Source of the DNA: Glaciibacter superstes DSM 21135
GTDB taxonomy: Bacteria; Actinomycetota; Actinomycetes; Actinomycetales; Microbacteriaceae
NCBI RefSeq assembly: GCF_000421145.1
Contig: NZ_ATWH01000001.1
Span: 124,001 to 188,000 of the forward strand
DNA length: 64,000 nucleotides
Direction: 5' to 3'
The notes under the pieces are model-generated. The model worked only from the letters and a program-made list of their open reading frames with translations, did no database searches and was not told the origin of the DNA. Position 1 is the first letter of the stretch, and every line of letters begins with the position of its first letter. Below, in pieces: positions 45,950 through 54,405 of this stretch. The position numbers were made by a program, and so were the translations under genes.

Positions 45950-46147
45950 TCAGTACCGTCCCGTGGTCTGCACGTGCACGTTCTCTTCAAGCCACTCCTG
46001 CACGTGGCTTCGGAAGTACCGGACCGTCTTGGCGCCCAGCTTGGTGAATTTCGGCCCCGTGCCCTTGTATCGGAGTTGGGCCAACTGGCCTCGGCTCAGG
46101 CCCGTCCAGTCGCTGACTTCCTCTGGGGTGAGCAATAGTTTTTCCAT
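45950..46147 (-). CDS. Excisionase/AlpA-like DNA-binding protein
   Basis: The 65-residue protein has a MerR-like winged helix: LTPEEVSDWTGLSRGQLAQL followed by GPKFTKLGAKTVRYFRSHVQ. This is the compact form used by excisionases and AlpA-type activators. It probably directs the integrase towards excision. The XRE regulator gene is divergent from it, 130 bp away, giving a lysogeny-like switch layout. Confidence 0.8.
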   Translation of the reverse strand: MEKLLLTPEEVSDWTGLSRGQLAQLRYKGTGPKFTKLGAKTVRYFRSHVQEWLEENVHVQTTGRY

Positions 46148-46277
46148 AGTTTTCGTCTCCCGATTTACGACGAAATAGCTTTTCGTCTTCCAAGTAACGA
46201 TAGGAATCAGTGATCGAAATGTCAACGATTGCGCTGTTTGGGCGACATTGTGAGAATCCGTCGCTACTCTGACATCT

Positions 46278-46940
46278 ATGAGCACGAGCACTCGAACCGC
46301 CGTAATCGGCCGCCGAATCCTAAAACTCCGGAAGAACCTCGGCATAACTACGGCTGCAGCTCTGGCAGACAGCATTCCGAACCCGACCATTACCGAATCA
46401 GTCATCCAGAACATCGAGGGTGGTCGTAAGTCAGAAATATCCCTACCGCAGGTGCTTGATATTGCGATGGCGCTCGGAGTCCCGCCTATCACCCTGATGA
46501 CGGACGTCTTTCATCCGAATAGATTGGTTGACACTGAGGGCGTTGGAAGCGACGTCGCTGCCCTAACCAACGAAGAGTTCATTCTTTGGTTCCAGGGCGA
46601 TCCTGGAATCAGGGCTGCTTTCGACGCGTCTTCAAGCACGGATGCGGAAAATGGCCTGGGGCCGGCAGGTACCCGGTCACCATTTCGCACTGTCGTGCGT
46701 TTCATTCCGTACCTTGCGGAAATTCAGCGTCGCCTCGACGCCTACTTGCGCAGACTGCCGCGCGATCTCGAAACAGCACGGACTGCGAAGGACCTGACGC
46801 TTGAAACTGGCATCAGGGAGCGACTGGAAATGTTGGAGAGCGAGGCGGAGCATCTAAGGTGGCTGCTGAAGGAAGGCGGCGTCAATTTTGAGACCGCGGA
46901 CAGCGACAGCGACAGCGACAGCGAGGATCCAACTTCCTGA
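46278..46940 (+). CDS. XRE-family regulator
   Basis: The 220-residue protein has an N-terminal helix-turn-helix (GRRILKLRKNLGITTAAALA ... VIQNIEGGRKSEISLPQVLD). A C-terminal coiled-coil-like segment (TARTAKDLTLETGIRERLEM) ends in a DSDSDSDS tail encoded by tandem GACAGC units. Divergent from the excisionase-like gene, it is the likely repressor that keeps the element integrated. Confidence 0.8.
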   Translation: MSTSTRTAVIGRRILKLRKNLGITTAAALADSIPNPTITESVIQNIEGGRKSEISLPQVLDIAMALGVPPITLMTDVFHPNRLVDTEGVGSDVAALTNEEFILWFQGDPGIRAAFDASSSTDAENGLGPAGTRSPFRTVVRFIPYLAEIQRRLDAYLRRLPRDLETARTAKDLTLETGIRERLEMLESEAEHLRWLLKEGGVNFETADSDSDSDSEDPTS

Positions 46941-47167
46941 CCCTGGGCTACCGCATCATCGACGAAGGCAGCGGCCTTGCGTGCATGGTTGGCCTCGCCC
47001 CGATCGACTCCTTATTAGCCTCAAGTCGGTGCGCCATCGACTTCATCCCCCTGCGCCGTGACATCCCGCGGAGGCCGTCAAGCACTTCCTCGTCCGTCCG
47101 CCGAGCGCGTCGCCCGAATGCAAATACCGGTCCATGCTTCAATGTCGATGACACCCCGGAGGAACCT

Positions 47168-49231
47168 GTGCCTGTAACTGTTGCTGTGTGGTCTCCATCG
47201 GTTGCCGATAGCGCGTCGCTTCTCGAAGGTGTCTTCTCTCTCTACAAGTCGAACAAGAGATCCCTCGGTTTCCTCCCTGACGCCGCTTTCCACGACAGGG
47301 CTAATGCCGGAGCGCTGATCGTAGCGATGGAGAACGGAGGCGTGGTTGGCTACACCATCTATGACAGGCCCCGGTCGCATCTCAAACTCGTTCATGTGTG
47401 CGTCGATACATCCACGCGCATGTCCAGAGTGGCTTCGCTCATGGTGGACAAAATGGTGGAGACAAATCCGAACAGCATTGGCTTCGAAGCTCACTGCAGA
47501 CGTAGCTACAACTTGAATGATTTTTGGCGCTCACTCGGAATGAGCCCCAAGGGTGAACGACCTGGTCGTGGTCTAACTCGAGAGCCGCTTACTATCTGGT
47601 GGCGCCCGCTCGGTGGCCCAGACCTCTTCGATCATTTAATCTTCGAGACCTCCTTGCCACTTGCGGTGCTTGATTCCAATATTGTTATCGACCTCGTCGC
47701 AAGTGCTCTACCTCCTAGGCCGCACCGAGAGTCGTCGCGAAGCTTGACAGGTGACTGGTTCGATTCCCGCGTCAATATCTCCGTCTCGCCCGAAGTTGAC
47801 CACGAGCTAAACGACCTGCCAAATGCCGCCGAACGGAACCATCAGCGCGCTGGCGCCCAGAACATCACTGTCCTTGCCACTAGCCGTCCCAAGGATGATT
47901 CGCTCGAGAGACAGCTCCGAACCCACATCGGAGAGGCCGAGTGGGCATCAGACGACAGCTTGGTTCGCGATGTTTACCACCTGGCGGACGCGATTAACGC
48001 CGGAGCGCAATACTTTGTCACTCACGATGAGAACTTGATTCGAGTGACCCATGGTTGGGTTACGGACGAATTCAACTTGCGAGTTCTCATGCCATTCGAA
48101 CTCATTGCTGACATTGAGAGCGCTGATCCCCAGCCTGTTTATCAGCCTCGCCACCTGGCCGGAATCCTCACTCTGGCTGGAGCATCCACAACGCCAGAGA
48201 CCGACCTCCTAACAGCCTTCTTGAACTATCCCGTACAGGAGCGAAAGCATACCTTCATCGCCCGCCTCAGAAACGCGCTAGCGCAAAGAGACACCAGTGT
48301 TCTTATCCTGAAGGACGAGGATGGTCACCCTTTGGGGCTCATTGCGACTTGTGTAGAAGCCGGCCGGCTCTCGGTCCCGCTAATTAGGGTACGGCGCGGG
48401 GTTAGAGCCCAAACGCTGGCGTTACAGCTCGCGAGGCAGCTCCGAGAAATCGCGCACGATCTCGGGTTGAAACAGGTTCACGTGATTGACGACCACCTCC
48501 ACCCTGTTGTGTCAGACGCGCTTCTTGAGGACGGATTCCGCCTGAATGCGGACGATGGCACTTTGCTTGCCGACGTTCTAGGTCTATGGGTTGACGTCTC
48601 AGAGCCTGATCAAGTGACTCAACTCGCCCAGGTCATGCGCGTCGACCCCGAGGGATTCGCATCGCAGCTGACACCGAGCCTCGTTGCTGAGCTTGAGCGC
48701 AGATACTGGCCCCTGAAATTGTGGGACGCAACGGCAAGCTTCTTCATATCCATCCGTCCCGAGAACGCCATGAATCTATTCGGGTACCCGTCGAACCTTA
48801 TTACTCAACGACAGTCGCTCGGACTCGCACGCTCGCACGTCTACTTCCGCTCTCCCCGTAACAATCCGATCAAGACGGTGCCTGCAAGGGTCGTATGGTA
48901 CTGCTCGGCCGATAAGCGGCTCGGAGTGCACTCAGTGTTTGCTTACTCGAGGATTGTGGGCTCACACATGCTGACCCCAGAGGACGCTCACGCTAGATAC
49001 AGCCATATGGGTGTTTATAAGGTCGCAGACATAGCCGCAACGGCTTCGAAGGATCTCGTTCACGTGGTCGAGTTCGAAGATACTGAGCTCCTTCGGCAAC
49101 CGCTGTCACTTGCAGACTTTAGAGTTATTGCAGTGGCCAATGGACTCAGTACCAATATCTCTCCATCACCAAGCCTCATCCCGCCAACTTTGCTCCGAAG
49201 AATATACGAGACTTCGAACGGAACTCCATGA
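47168..49231 (+). CDS. GNAT-PIN-GNAT multidomain protein with ASCH/EVE-like C-terminus
   Basis: From GTG 47168 (GGAGG six bases upstream) the protein has 687 residues; the frame upstream looks non-coding. Domain 1 (about 5-145) is GNAT-like, with acetyl-CoA-site sequence RMSRVASLMVDKM. Domain 2 (about 160-310) is a PIN nuclease: LDSNIVID with D169, E213, D274 and D287 as the acidic set. Domain 3 (about 330-480) is a second GNAT-like module (RVRRGVRAQTLALQLARQL). The last part (about 520-655) has a PUA-fold, ASCH/EVE-like pattern (ARVVWYCSADKRLGVHSVFA). An acetyltransferase plus ribonuclease plus RNA-reading set suggests action on tRNA or another RNA. The gene is coupled to an ASCH gene. Confidence 0.75.
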   Translation: MPVTVAVWSPSVADSASLLEGVFSLYKSNKRSLGFLPDAAFHDRANAGALIVAMENGGVVGYTIYDRPRSHLKLVHVCVDTSTRMSRVASLMVDKMVETNPNSIGFEAHCRRSYNLNDFWRSLGMSPKGERPGRGLTREPLTIWWRPLGGPDLFDHLIFETSLPLAVLDSNIVIDLVASALPPRPHRESSRSLTGDWFDSRVNISVSPEVDHELNDLPNAAERNHQRAGAQNITVLATSRPKDDSLERQLRTHIGEAEWASDDSLVRDVYHLADAINAGAQYFVTHDENLIRVTHGWVTDEFNLRVLMPFELIADIESADPQPVYQPRHLAGILTLAGASTTPETDLLTAFLNYPVQERKHTFIARLRNALAQRDTSVLILKDEDGHPLGLIATCVEAGRLSVPLIRVRRGVRAQTLALQLARQLREIAHDLGLKQVHVIDDHLHPVVSDALLEDGFRLNADDGTLLADVLGLWVDVSEPDQVTQLAQVMRVDPEGFASQLTPSLVAELERRYWPLKLWDATASFFISIRPENAMNLFGYPSNLITQRQSLGLARSHVYFRSPRNNPIKTVPARVVWYCSADKRLGVHSVFAYSRIVGSHMLTPEDAHARYSHMGVYKVADIAATASKDLVHVVEFEDTELLRQPLSLADFRVIAVANGLSTNISPSPSLIPPTLLRRIYETSNGTP

Positions 49232-49743
49232 AACAGTCCGTCCTGCTGTCCATTCGGCCTCGCTTTGTGGAATCAATTCTCAATGGTTCGAAGACATACG
49301 AGCTTCGTCGCCGCTTCCCCAATATTCAACCTGGGACGACGGTCTACCTCTACGCGAGCTCACCAACAAAGGCCATCGTGGGTTCCTTCGTCTCAGCAGA
49401 TGTTCTGTACGCAAGTGTCATCGAACTCTGGCTCAACCTTCGGCCCCAGCTAGGGATCGAAGCGAACGAGTACACAACCTATTTCCAGGGCATCACTCAT
49501 GGAGTCGCCATTCAAGCCACTAATGTGACTCGTTATTCCAAGTCAGTTTCTTTGGATGTCATGCGGCGTGAGATGCAAGTCGAGCCAGCTCAGAGTTTTC
49601 GGTATCTCCAGAAGCATGCTGAAGTCTGTCTACTTGACCTACTGGCCGACGCACCGGGTGATGTCACGGACAATGACTGCAGTGACACTCAAGTTTGTTC
49701 CCAGCCACTGAAGACGCCCTTAGCGGACCAGCTGTCCAGATAG
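49228..49743 (+). CDS. ASCH-domain protein
   Basis: The 171-residue protein carries the ASCH signature GSKTYELR within LLSIRPRFVESILNGSK, followed by strands PGTTVYLYASSP and AIVGSF. ASCH is a PUA-related fold linked to RNA binding and modification. Its ATG overlaps the multidomain gene's stop (49228-49231), so the two are made together. It could be a partner, sensor or antitoxin. The C-terminal 40 residues are acidic and Cys-containing without known motif. Confidence 0.8.
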   Translation: MKQSVLLSIRPRFVESILNGSKTYELRRRFPNIQPGTTVYLYASSPTKAIVGSFVSADVLYASVIELWLNLRPQLGIEANEYTTYFQGITHGVAIQATNVTRYSKSVSLDVMRREMQVEPAQSFRYLQKHAEVCLLDLLADAPGDVTDNDCSDTQVCSQPLKTPLADQLSR

Positions 49744-49905
49744 GGGTGGCCCGCAGGTCCGACAGAGACCTGGGCTCCGCACTACTGCTGAGATGAAGCC
49801 GAGAACGCGCGGAACGAAGGACAACGTGTCGGCGCCCCCTGCGAGTTGCTCCCGGACCGACACAACCTTGGACGTTGCCGATGCCACCGCGGTCCACGCG
49901 TTTGC

Positions 49906-50166
49906 TTATGCACGCCTCCCAATAGGAGGGCCATCCGGTCCGCCCTTTGGGTTGTCGTAGACCACAAGCTCATTGGCACGCTCCAGTGAGTCGTGCACAC
50001 CCATTAGCGCGCGCTTCGCAGGGTCGAGGTCCCACTTGATGAGCAGGTACTTTTCGGCTCCTGAACGGTCACGCAAACGCTGAATGGCTGCCTTTGGCAG
50101 TACCGGATCGGTGCGCATACAAAGCCAAGTATCGACGTCGTAGCGGATTGGTTTGGGAATAGTCAC
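49906..50166 (-). CDS. Small hypothetical protein
   Basis: From GTG 50166 (GAGGAG upstream) the protein has 86 residues. It has a compact mixed fold (VDTWLCMRTDPVLPKAAIQR, KYLLIKWDLDPAKRALMGVH). No membrane segment is seen. It is the last gene before attR and faces the interior of the element. No function is known to me. Confidence 0.5.
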   Translation of the reverse strand: MTIPKPIRYDVDTWLCMRTDPVLPKAAIQRLRDRSGAEKYLLIKWDLDPAKRALMGVHDSLERANELVVYDNPKGGPDGPPIGRRA

Positions 50167-50291
50167 TAGAGCTCCTCGGGTCTGGAGCACGCCGGCCCGC
50201 GCATCGTTGATTTTACGTCAGCGCCACCGACAACCATCGTGAGTGGGGAGCAAAGGAACAGGCGAGTAGCCGGCCGCATGCGAGGACCGGC

Positions 50292-50312
50292 TTTGACCAC
50301 ATTTTGACCACA
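50292..50312. repeat. Right arm-type site: two TTTGACCACA units
   Basis: This 21-bp block is identical to and oriented like 1836-1856, about 100 bp inside attR. Confidence 0.6.
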
Positions 50313-50411
50313 ACCACGGCGCATTCGAACGGCGCGAGGTGATCATCCGATGCCCCACATGAGCGTCAAATCGCGGTCAGATTCTGTCTGCCCCTCTTGC
50401 CGTGACCGCCA

Positions 50412-50460
50412 CGTTCGACTGAAAATCGAGAGGTCACGGGATCGACGCCCGTCGGAGCCA
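50412..50460 (+). pseudogene. 3' fragment of tRNA-Phe in attR
   Basis: It holds only the anticodon stem-loop, variable region, T arm and acceptor 3' strand. The 5' half is absent, so no tRNA can be made from it. Confidence 0.9.
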
Positions 50461-50463
50461 CGA

Positions 50464-50502
50464 AACCCCCGCATAGCTTCTACATTGCGGGGGTTTTTTA
50501 TT
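50464..50502 (+). terminator. Duplicate tRNA-Phe terminator in attR
   Basis: Same AACCCCCGC/GCGGGGGTT stem and T run as 1702-1740. It now stands without its tRNA gene. Confidence 0.75.
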
Positions 50503-50552
50503 TGCCAGGTCAGAGGCCTGTTTCTGACCCGCGCCTCGCAACCGTTCACTGG

Positions 50553-50715
50553 TGAGCCCGGAGAGATTGTCGATGCTTCGCGCGTTCTTCTCGGTGCGGT
50601 ACTCCGACATGCCCTCAACACCCTTCTTCTCAGCTTGCAGACGCAACAGATCGCGCTCACCGATCATCTCCATGATGGGCACGCCCCAGCCGCATGAGTC
50701 GCTGATCCGGGTCAC
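50553..50715 (-). pseudogene. C-terminal remnant of a PPOX-type flavin protein
   Basis: About 54 residues resemble the end of pyridoxamine-phosphate-oxidase-like proteins (DSCGWGVPIMEMIGERDLL, YRTEKNARSIDNLSG). The N-terminal three quarters are missing. Just upstream lies a run of CTCGGGTG octamers, the likely deletion scar. The frame continues meaninglessly through attR to 50434. Confidence 0.6.
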
Positions 50716-50732
50716 GTCTACAGTGATGACGG

Positions 50733-50764
50733 CTCGGGTGCTCGGGTGCTCGGGTGCTCGGGTG
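50733..50764. repeat. Four tandem CTCGGGTG octamers
   Basis: Four perfect copies stand head to tail at the broken 5' side of the PPOX remnant. Slipped-strand expansion or a recombination scar would explain them. Confidence 0.75.
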
Positions 50765-50795
50765 GTGGATCGCTACGACCTCGTCAAAGACTGCG

Positions 50796-51851
50796 TCATC
50801 GGGCAGCGAGACCGACCCGCGGCCAAGGTGTTGCCTTACTGGCTGTTCTGCGGTACCTCAGGATCACCACGGCGACAAGGGCGACGAGTACGAGCACGAC
50901 GAGCAAGGGAAGCCACGGCACCGCCCAGCCTTGCCCCGCATGATCAGAAGCGGCGAGCGGCCCTGTTGAACCGGCCGGATCGGTATAGAGCGGCACAATC
51001 GTGACCGTCGCGGTGAGCAGTCCGCTCGAAGCCACGCCGTCGACCGGCACAGAGACTCGCCACGTTTCGTTCGGAAGCAGACGGGGCGATTGCTCAACGG
51101 GATCGGCCGAGACGCGGAACGAATCAAACGGCCCTGCAACAACGACCGATTGCTCTGCCGCGAGCATGGTGTCCCCCGTGTTTCGGATCGTGTACGTCAC
51201 GATGGCGCGTCCCGCTCCAAGCGGGTCGCCCGTGAAGTCCACCTTCAGATCGTCAACCGCAAGGCTCGGCTGGAAGCTCTCCCCCACCCGAAGGTTGACC
51301 CGGATGGCCACCCGAACTTCGGGAACCGTGCTGCTGGATACCGATGCCGATGCCGATGCCGGTGCGGTAACGATGCCGCCCAGGTGGTCTCCCTGCGTGG
51401 CATCACTCGGCACCGATACGGTGAACGGAACCTCTGCGGACTCGCCGGGCTGCAGGCTGATCTGGTCCTGTTCCACACGAAGCCAGGCCCCGACGCTGGT
51501 CGGCTGGCGGTCTCGCGTGCGGAGGTCGAGCTGTCCACTATCGGTGGTGAAAGCATCCGCAGCGTAGAGGACGAGCTTGATCGGGGTCACGCCGTTGTTG
51601 ACAACCGTGACGCGGTCTTCGAGCTCATCGCCAGGTTCGACCGCGTAATCGAAATTCGGCCGTTCCGAGCCGAATGCGCCATCTACAGTGGCGACATCCC
51701 AGGCAGCCTCGACCTCAGCAGCCATCGATGGCCCACCGACGAACGATCCTCCCAACACGGACAGGAACACGGCGATCACGACGGCGGAAACTCGCGCATG
51801 GAGACCCCACGGAGACGCCGGGCGGGGTGTGAAGGTCTGCATCGTGGTCAT
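50796..51851 (-). CDS. DUF916-like surface protein with C-terminal membrane anchor
   Basis: The 351-residue protein has a signal peptide (cleavage near GPSMAAEVEA) and two Ig-like beta domains. The first fits the WxL-associated DUF916 pattern (PNFDYAVEPGDELEDRVTVV, LRVEQDQISLQPGESAEVPF). A C-terminal membrane helix (LPLLVVLVLVALVAVVILRY) is followed by a short basic tail. It should sit on the outer face of the membrane and may bind cell-wall or surface partners. It lies 79 bp downstream of the phosphatase gene on the same strand. Confidence 0.75.
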   Translation of the reverse strand: MTTMQTFTPRPASPWGLHARVSAVVIAVFLSVLGGSFVGGPSMAAEVEAAWDVATVDGAFGSERPNFDYAVEPGDELEDRVTVVNNGVTPIKLVLYAADAFTTDSGQLDLRTRDRQPTSVGAWLRVEQDQISLQPGESAEVPFTVSVPSDATQGDHLGGIVTAPASASASVSSSTVPEVRVAIRVNLRVGESFQPSLAVDDLKVDFTGDPLGAGRAIVTYTIRNTGDTMLAAEQSVVVAGPFDSFRVSADPVEQSPRLLPNETWRVSVPVDGVASSGLLTATVTIVPLYTDPAGSTGPLAASDHAGQGWAVPWLPLLVVLVLVALVAVVILRYRRTASKATPWPRVGLAAR

Positions 51852-51930
51852 CTCGCGTGTCGGTGAAGGATGGGTGCTACGCGGATGGGTGGACGCACAC
51901 TGCGCCCACCCATCCGTTGGTGCAAAACGA

Positions 51931-53508
51931 TCAGTTGATCGTCGTGACCGTCGGGGTCTCCTGCTGAGTGGTGACGGGCGCGCCGTGGTTCTTTCGAGGC
52001 CCGCGGTCCTTGTCCTTGGACTTGTGGATCACGACCTGGTCTTGAACCGAGCCGACCGGCAGTGCCTCGCTTGCACCACTGTCGGGCCCGCACCAGCTGA
52101 CGCGGCCAACCTCGACCGCAGCGTTGGGTGCTTCACAAGTACCGCTGCGGATGTTCTCAACCGTGAGGTGCTCGTCGCGCACTGAGACCTTGATGTATGT
52201 GCGTACGTGCTCCTGGTTCTCAACGGAGTTCGCCCAGTGGTTGTCGGGATTCAGCGGGTCTGGGCCGAAGTCCGAACCGACTCGCGGGTCGGTGAGGTCG
52301 TAGTACTTCGATCCGGATGCGGAGTTCGAGGTGACGTAGGTTACGCCGCCCGGGCCCTGGAACACGCTCGTGGCGCCGGGCTGCTCATCTGGGTTTGCCT
52401 TCTCACCGTTCTTGATCTGGTAGCTGCGCGAGTACGAGTGATCGTGGCCCTGCAGTACGAGGTCGACGCCAAGCTCGGAGAATGCCGTCGGGAAGTCAAC
52501 ACGACGCTTCTGGTTGTCACCGTCGTTCGCGTGGGCAGCGGGCGAGTAGATCGCGTGGTGATAGACGAGCACAACGTGCTTCGCCTCGGCGCCGTGTTCT
52601 TCGATGACGTCGGTGACGTACCCGACGTGCGCCTCGTCTGCATCAACGCCGGCCACACCGCTCGTGGAGTAAGCGTTGCTGTTGAGGTCGATGAACAGGG
52701 TGTCCTTGTACTCGAACCAGTAGTTGCCGCCGGACTGGGTGGTGAGGTTGGACGACCGGTAGTACTGCGGTGACCGGTCGGTGTTCGGCGTCCAGAGGTG
52801 CTGCTCATATGCCTTGCCGCCGACGTCGTGGTTTCCGATCGTCGCGACCCAAGGCACTGCGCGCAGTCCCTCGGGTGCGAGGAAGGCCTTCCACTCCGCC
52901 TCGACGTTCGCGTTGTTGACCTGGTCGCCGCCCGAGACAAGTAGTTCGGCTTCTGGGTTCGCCGCGAGAGAGACCTCAAGGGTGTCCTCCCATCCAGCCT
53001 GGTCTAGAGGAATATTGCCGGAGGAGCCGATCTGTGGGTCGCCGAAGAACAGGAAATCGAAATTGCCGTCGAATTTCCGCGTCTTGAACGCGGACGCATC
53101 CGACCAGCCGCCGTCGCCTCCGACGCGATAGGAGTACTCGACGTTTTCGTCGAGGTCTGCGATGACCGCACGACCGTTGTATCCGCCGTTGACGGTGTTG
53201 GCGCTCACCACTGCCGGGACGATGATCGCGTCGGCCGGGAATTCATCGCCGACGACTCCGGCCGTTGGGGCGATCTGAACGACCTGCTCCGTGGCGGCGG
53301 AGGCGTACCAGCTCACAACCCGCTGGGATTCGTCGGCCCCGACGAGCAGAATGATGTCATCGATCGCGGCCGGTTCTTCGGCGTGGGCGGCAGAAACTAG
53401 GCCACCGAGTGCCATTGCCGTGCACACAGCCGCTGCCGCGACCCCGATGGCTGCGCGGCGCCGGAGCGGACCGAACGACGCACTCGGCAGACGTAGGTTG
53501 GTTTTCAT
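51931..53508 (-). CDS. Secreted purple acid phosphatase-like metallophosphoesterase
   Basis: The 525-residue protein has a signal peptide with an RRR motif before the hydrophobic core, perhaps for Tat export. A fibronectin-like domain (about 45-140) precedes the phosphoesterase domain. Its metal motifs are FFGDPQIG, SGGDQVNN, IGNHD, VYHHAIY and QGHDHSYSR. The C-terminus is Lys/Arg-rich. It should release phosphate from esters outside the cell. Confidence 0.88.
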   Translation of the reverse strand: MKTNLRLPSASFGPLRRRAAIGVAAAAVCTAMALGGLVSAAHAEEPAAIDDIILLVGADESQRVVSWYASAATEQVVQIAPTAGVVGDEFPADAIIVPAVVSANTVNGGYNGRAVIADLDENVEYSYRVGGDGGWSDASAFKTRKFDGNFDFLFFGDPQIGSSGNIPLDQAGWEDTLEVSLAANPEAELLVSGGDQVNNANVEAEWKAFLAPEGLRAVPWVATIGNHDVGGKAYEQHLWTPNTDRSPQYYRSSNLTTQSGGNYWFEYKDTLFIDLNSNAYSTSGVAGVDADEAHVGYVTDVIEEHGAEAKHVVLVYHHAIYSPAAHANDGDNQKRRVDFPTAFSELGVDLVLQGHDHSYSRSYQIKNGEKANPDEQPGATSVFQGPGGVTYVTSNSASGSKYYDLTDPRVGSDFGPDPLNPDNHWANSVENQEHVRTYIKVSVRDEHLTVENIRSGTCEAPNAAVEVGRVSWCGPDSGASEALPVGSVQDQVVIHKSKDKDRGPRKNHGAPVTTQQETPTVTTIN

Positions 53509-53712
53509 CTCGGAGAACTCCTTCTCGAATTGGATGAGGGCCTCTATTGGCCCGAGGCCACGTTGACGGTCACTCGTGACTGGAAGATGAACATCTGCGG
53601 AACGATGCGCCGTCCCCCACTGAACACTCGGCGCATGGCACGCCAGACCTGTCCTCGCCGACTCGTCGATGCGATAGAAAGAGGATGCTTTGCTGCCCCA
53701 GGAGGACCATCC

Positions 53713-54390
53713 TTGCGCGTTCGAACCCGCCGTATTGCCGCCCTGTCGGCGGCATCCGCTGTCGTATTCCTGCTCAGCGGATGCGTACCCGCGGACGACT
53801 GGTCGACTCCCCGCACCCAGCCGAGCCCGATCGGCACATTGGCGCCGGGGTTCACGGATGCAGCTGCCATCCCTGCACCAGGGGCGACGATCGCGCCGCG
53901 TGCAGGCAGCTGGGACGCGGTGAATCCGCCACGCGGTTACCGCGTCGTGCTCCTCACCCAGGGTGATGATCCGGCGACGACGACCCTCACAACTGCAGTG
54001 ACGGAATGGGCCGCGGCCGAAGAAGTCAGCCTCAGAACGATCGCCGTCACGAAGCCCGACGGCGCTATCGACGGGATCGTGGAGGCCATGGAGCTCGGGC
54101 CCGACCTCATCGTCAGTGCAGGCGCCGACCTCGTGGACCCTTTAGCGGTGGTCACCGCCAGCCACCTCGACCATGAGTTCCTCATCATCGGCGCGCAGCT
54201 GCCAGAGCCCACCGCGAATGTGACGGCCTCGATCTGGCGCGGTGCCTCCTCACGGGGAAGCGAGGTCGCCAACTCACCGGCGACGAGCGATTCGGATGCC
54301 GTCACACCAGAGCGGGCGGATGCCGCGGTGCGAGCCGGTGTCGCGAGCGTGCTGAACGACCTCACCGGCATCGTTATCTCGATCGGCTGA
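53713..54390 (+). CDS. Putative lipoprotein, periplasmic-binding-like
   Basis: I chose TTG 53713 because AGGAGG lies seven bases upstream and a lipoprotein signal follows (VVFLLSGCVP). The 225-residue product has strand-helix repeats such as GYRVVLLTQGDDPATTTLTT and AMELGPDLIVSAGADLVDPL. These recall BMP-type or substrate-binding folds. No transporter genes are nearby, so its ligand is unknown. Confidence 0.6.
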   Translation: MRVRTRRIAALSAASAVVFLLSGCVPADDWSTPRTQPSPIGTLAPGFTDAAAIPAPGATIAPRAGSWDAVNPPRGYRVVLLTQGDDPATTTLTTAVTEWAAAEEVSLRTIAVTKPDGAIDGIVEAMELGPDLIVSAGADLVDPLAVVTASHLDHEFLIIGAQLPEPTANVTASIWRGASSRGSEVANSPATSDSDAVTPERADAAVRAGVASVLNDLTGIVISIG

Positions 54391-54405
54391 GCGGGTTCCC
54401 AGCCC

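Larger units (their letters stand above)
50412..50503 (+). repeat. attR, right attachment site (92-bp direct repeat)
   Basis: Exact copy of 1650-1741. The base before it and the second base after it differ from attL, which sets the limits. Sequence to the right of this point should be the pre-insertion chromosome. Confidence 0.92.

Noticed and set aside
50412-50460. A second functional tRNA-Phe
   Set aside because: Only the 3' half is present; the acceptor 5' strand and D arm are missing.
50733-50764. Octamer array as a CRISPR
   Set aside because: Units are head to tail without spacers and far too short; no cas genes are near.
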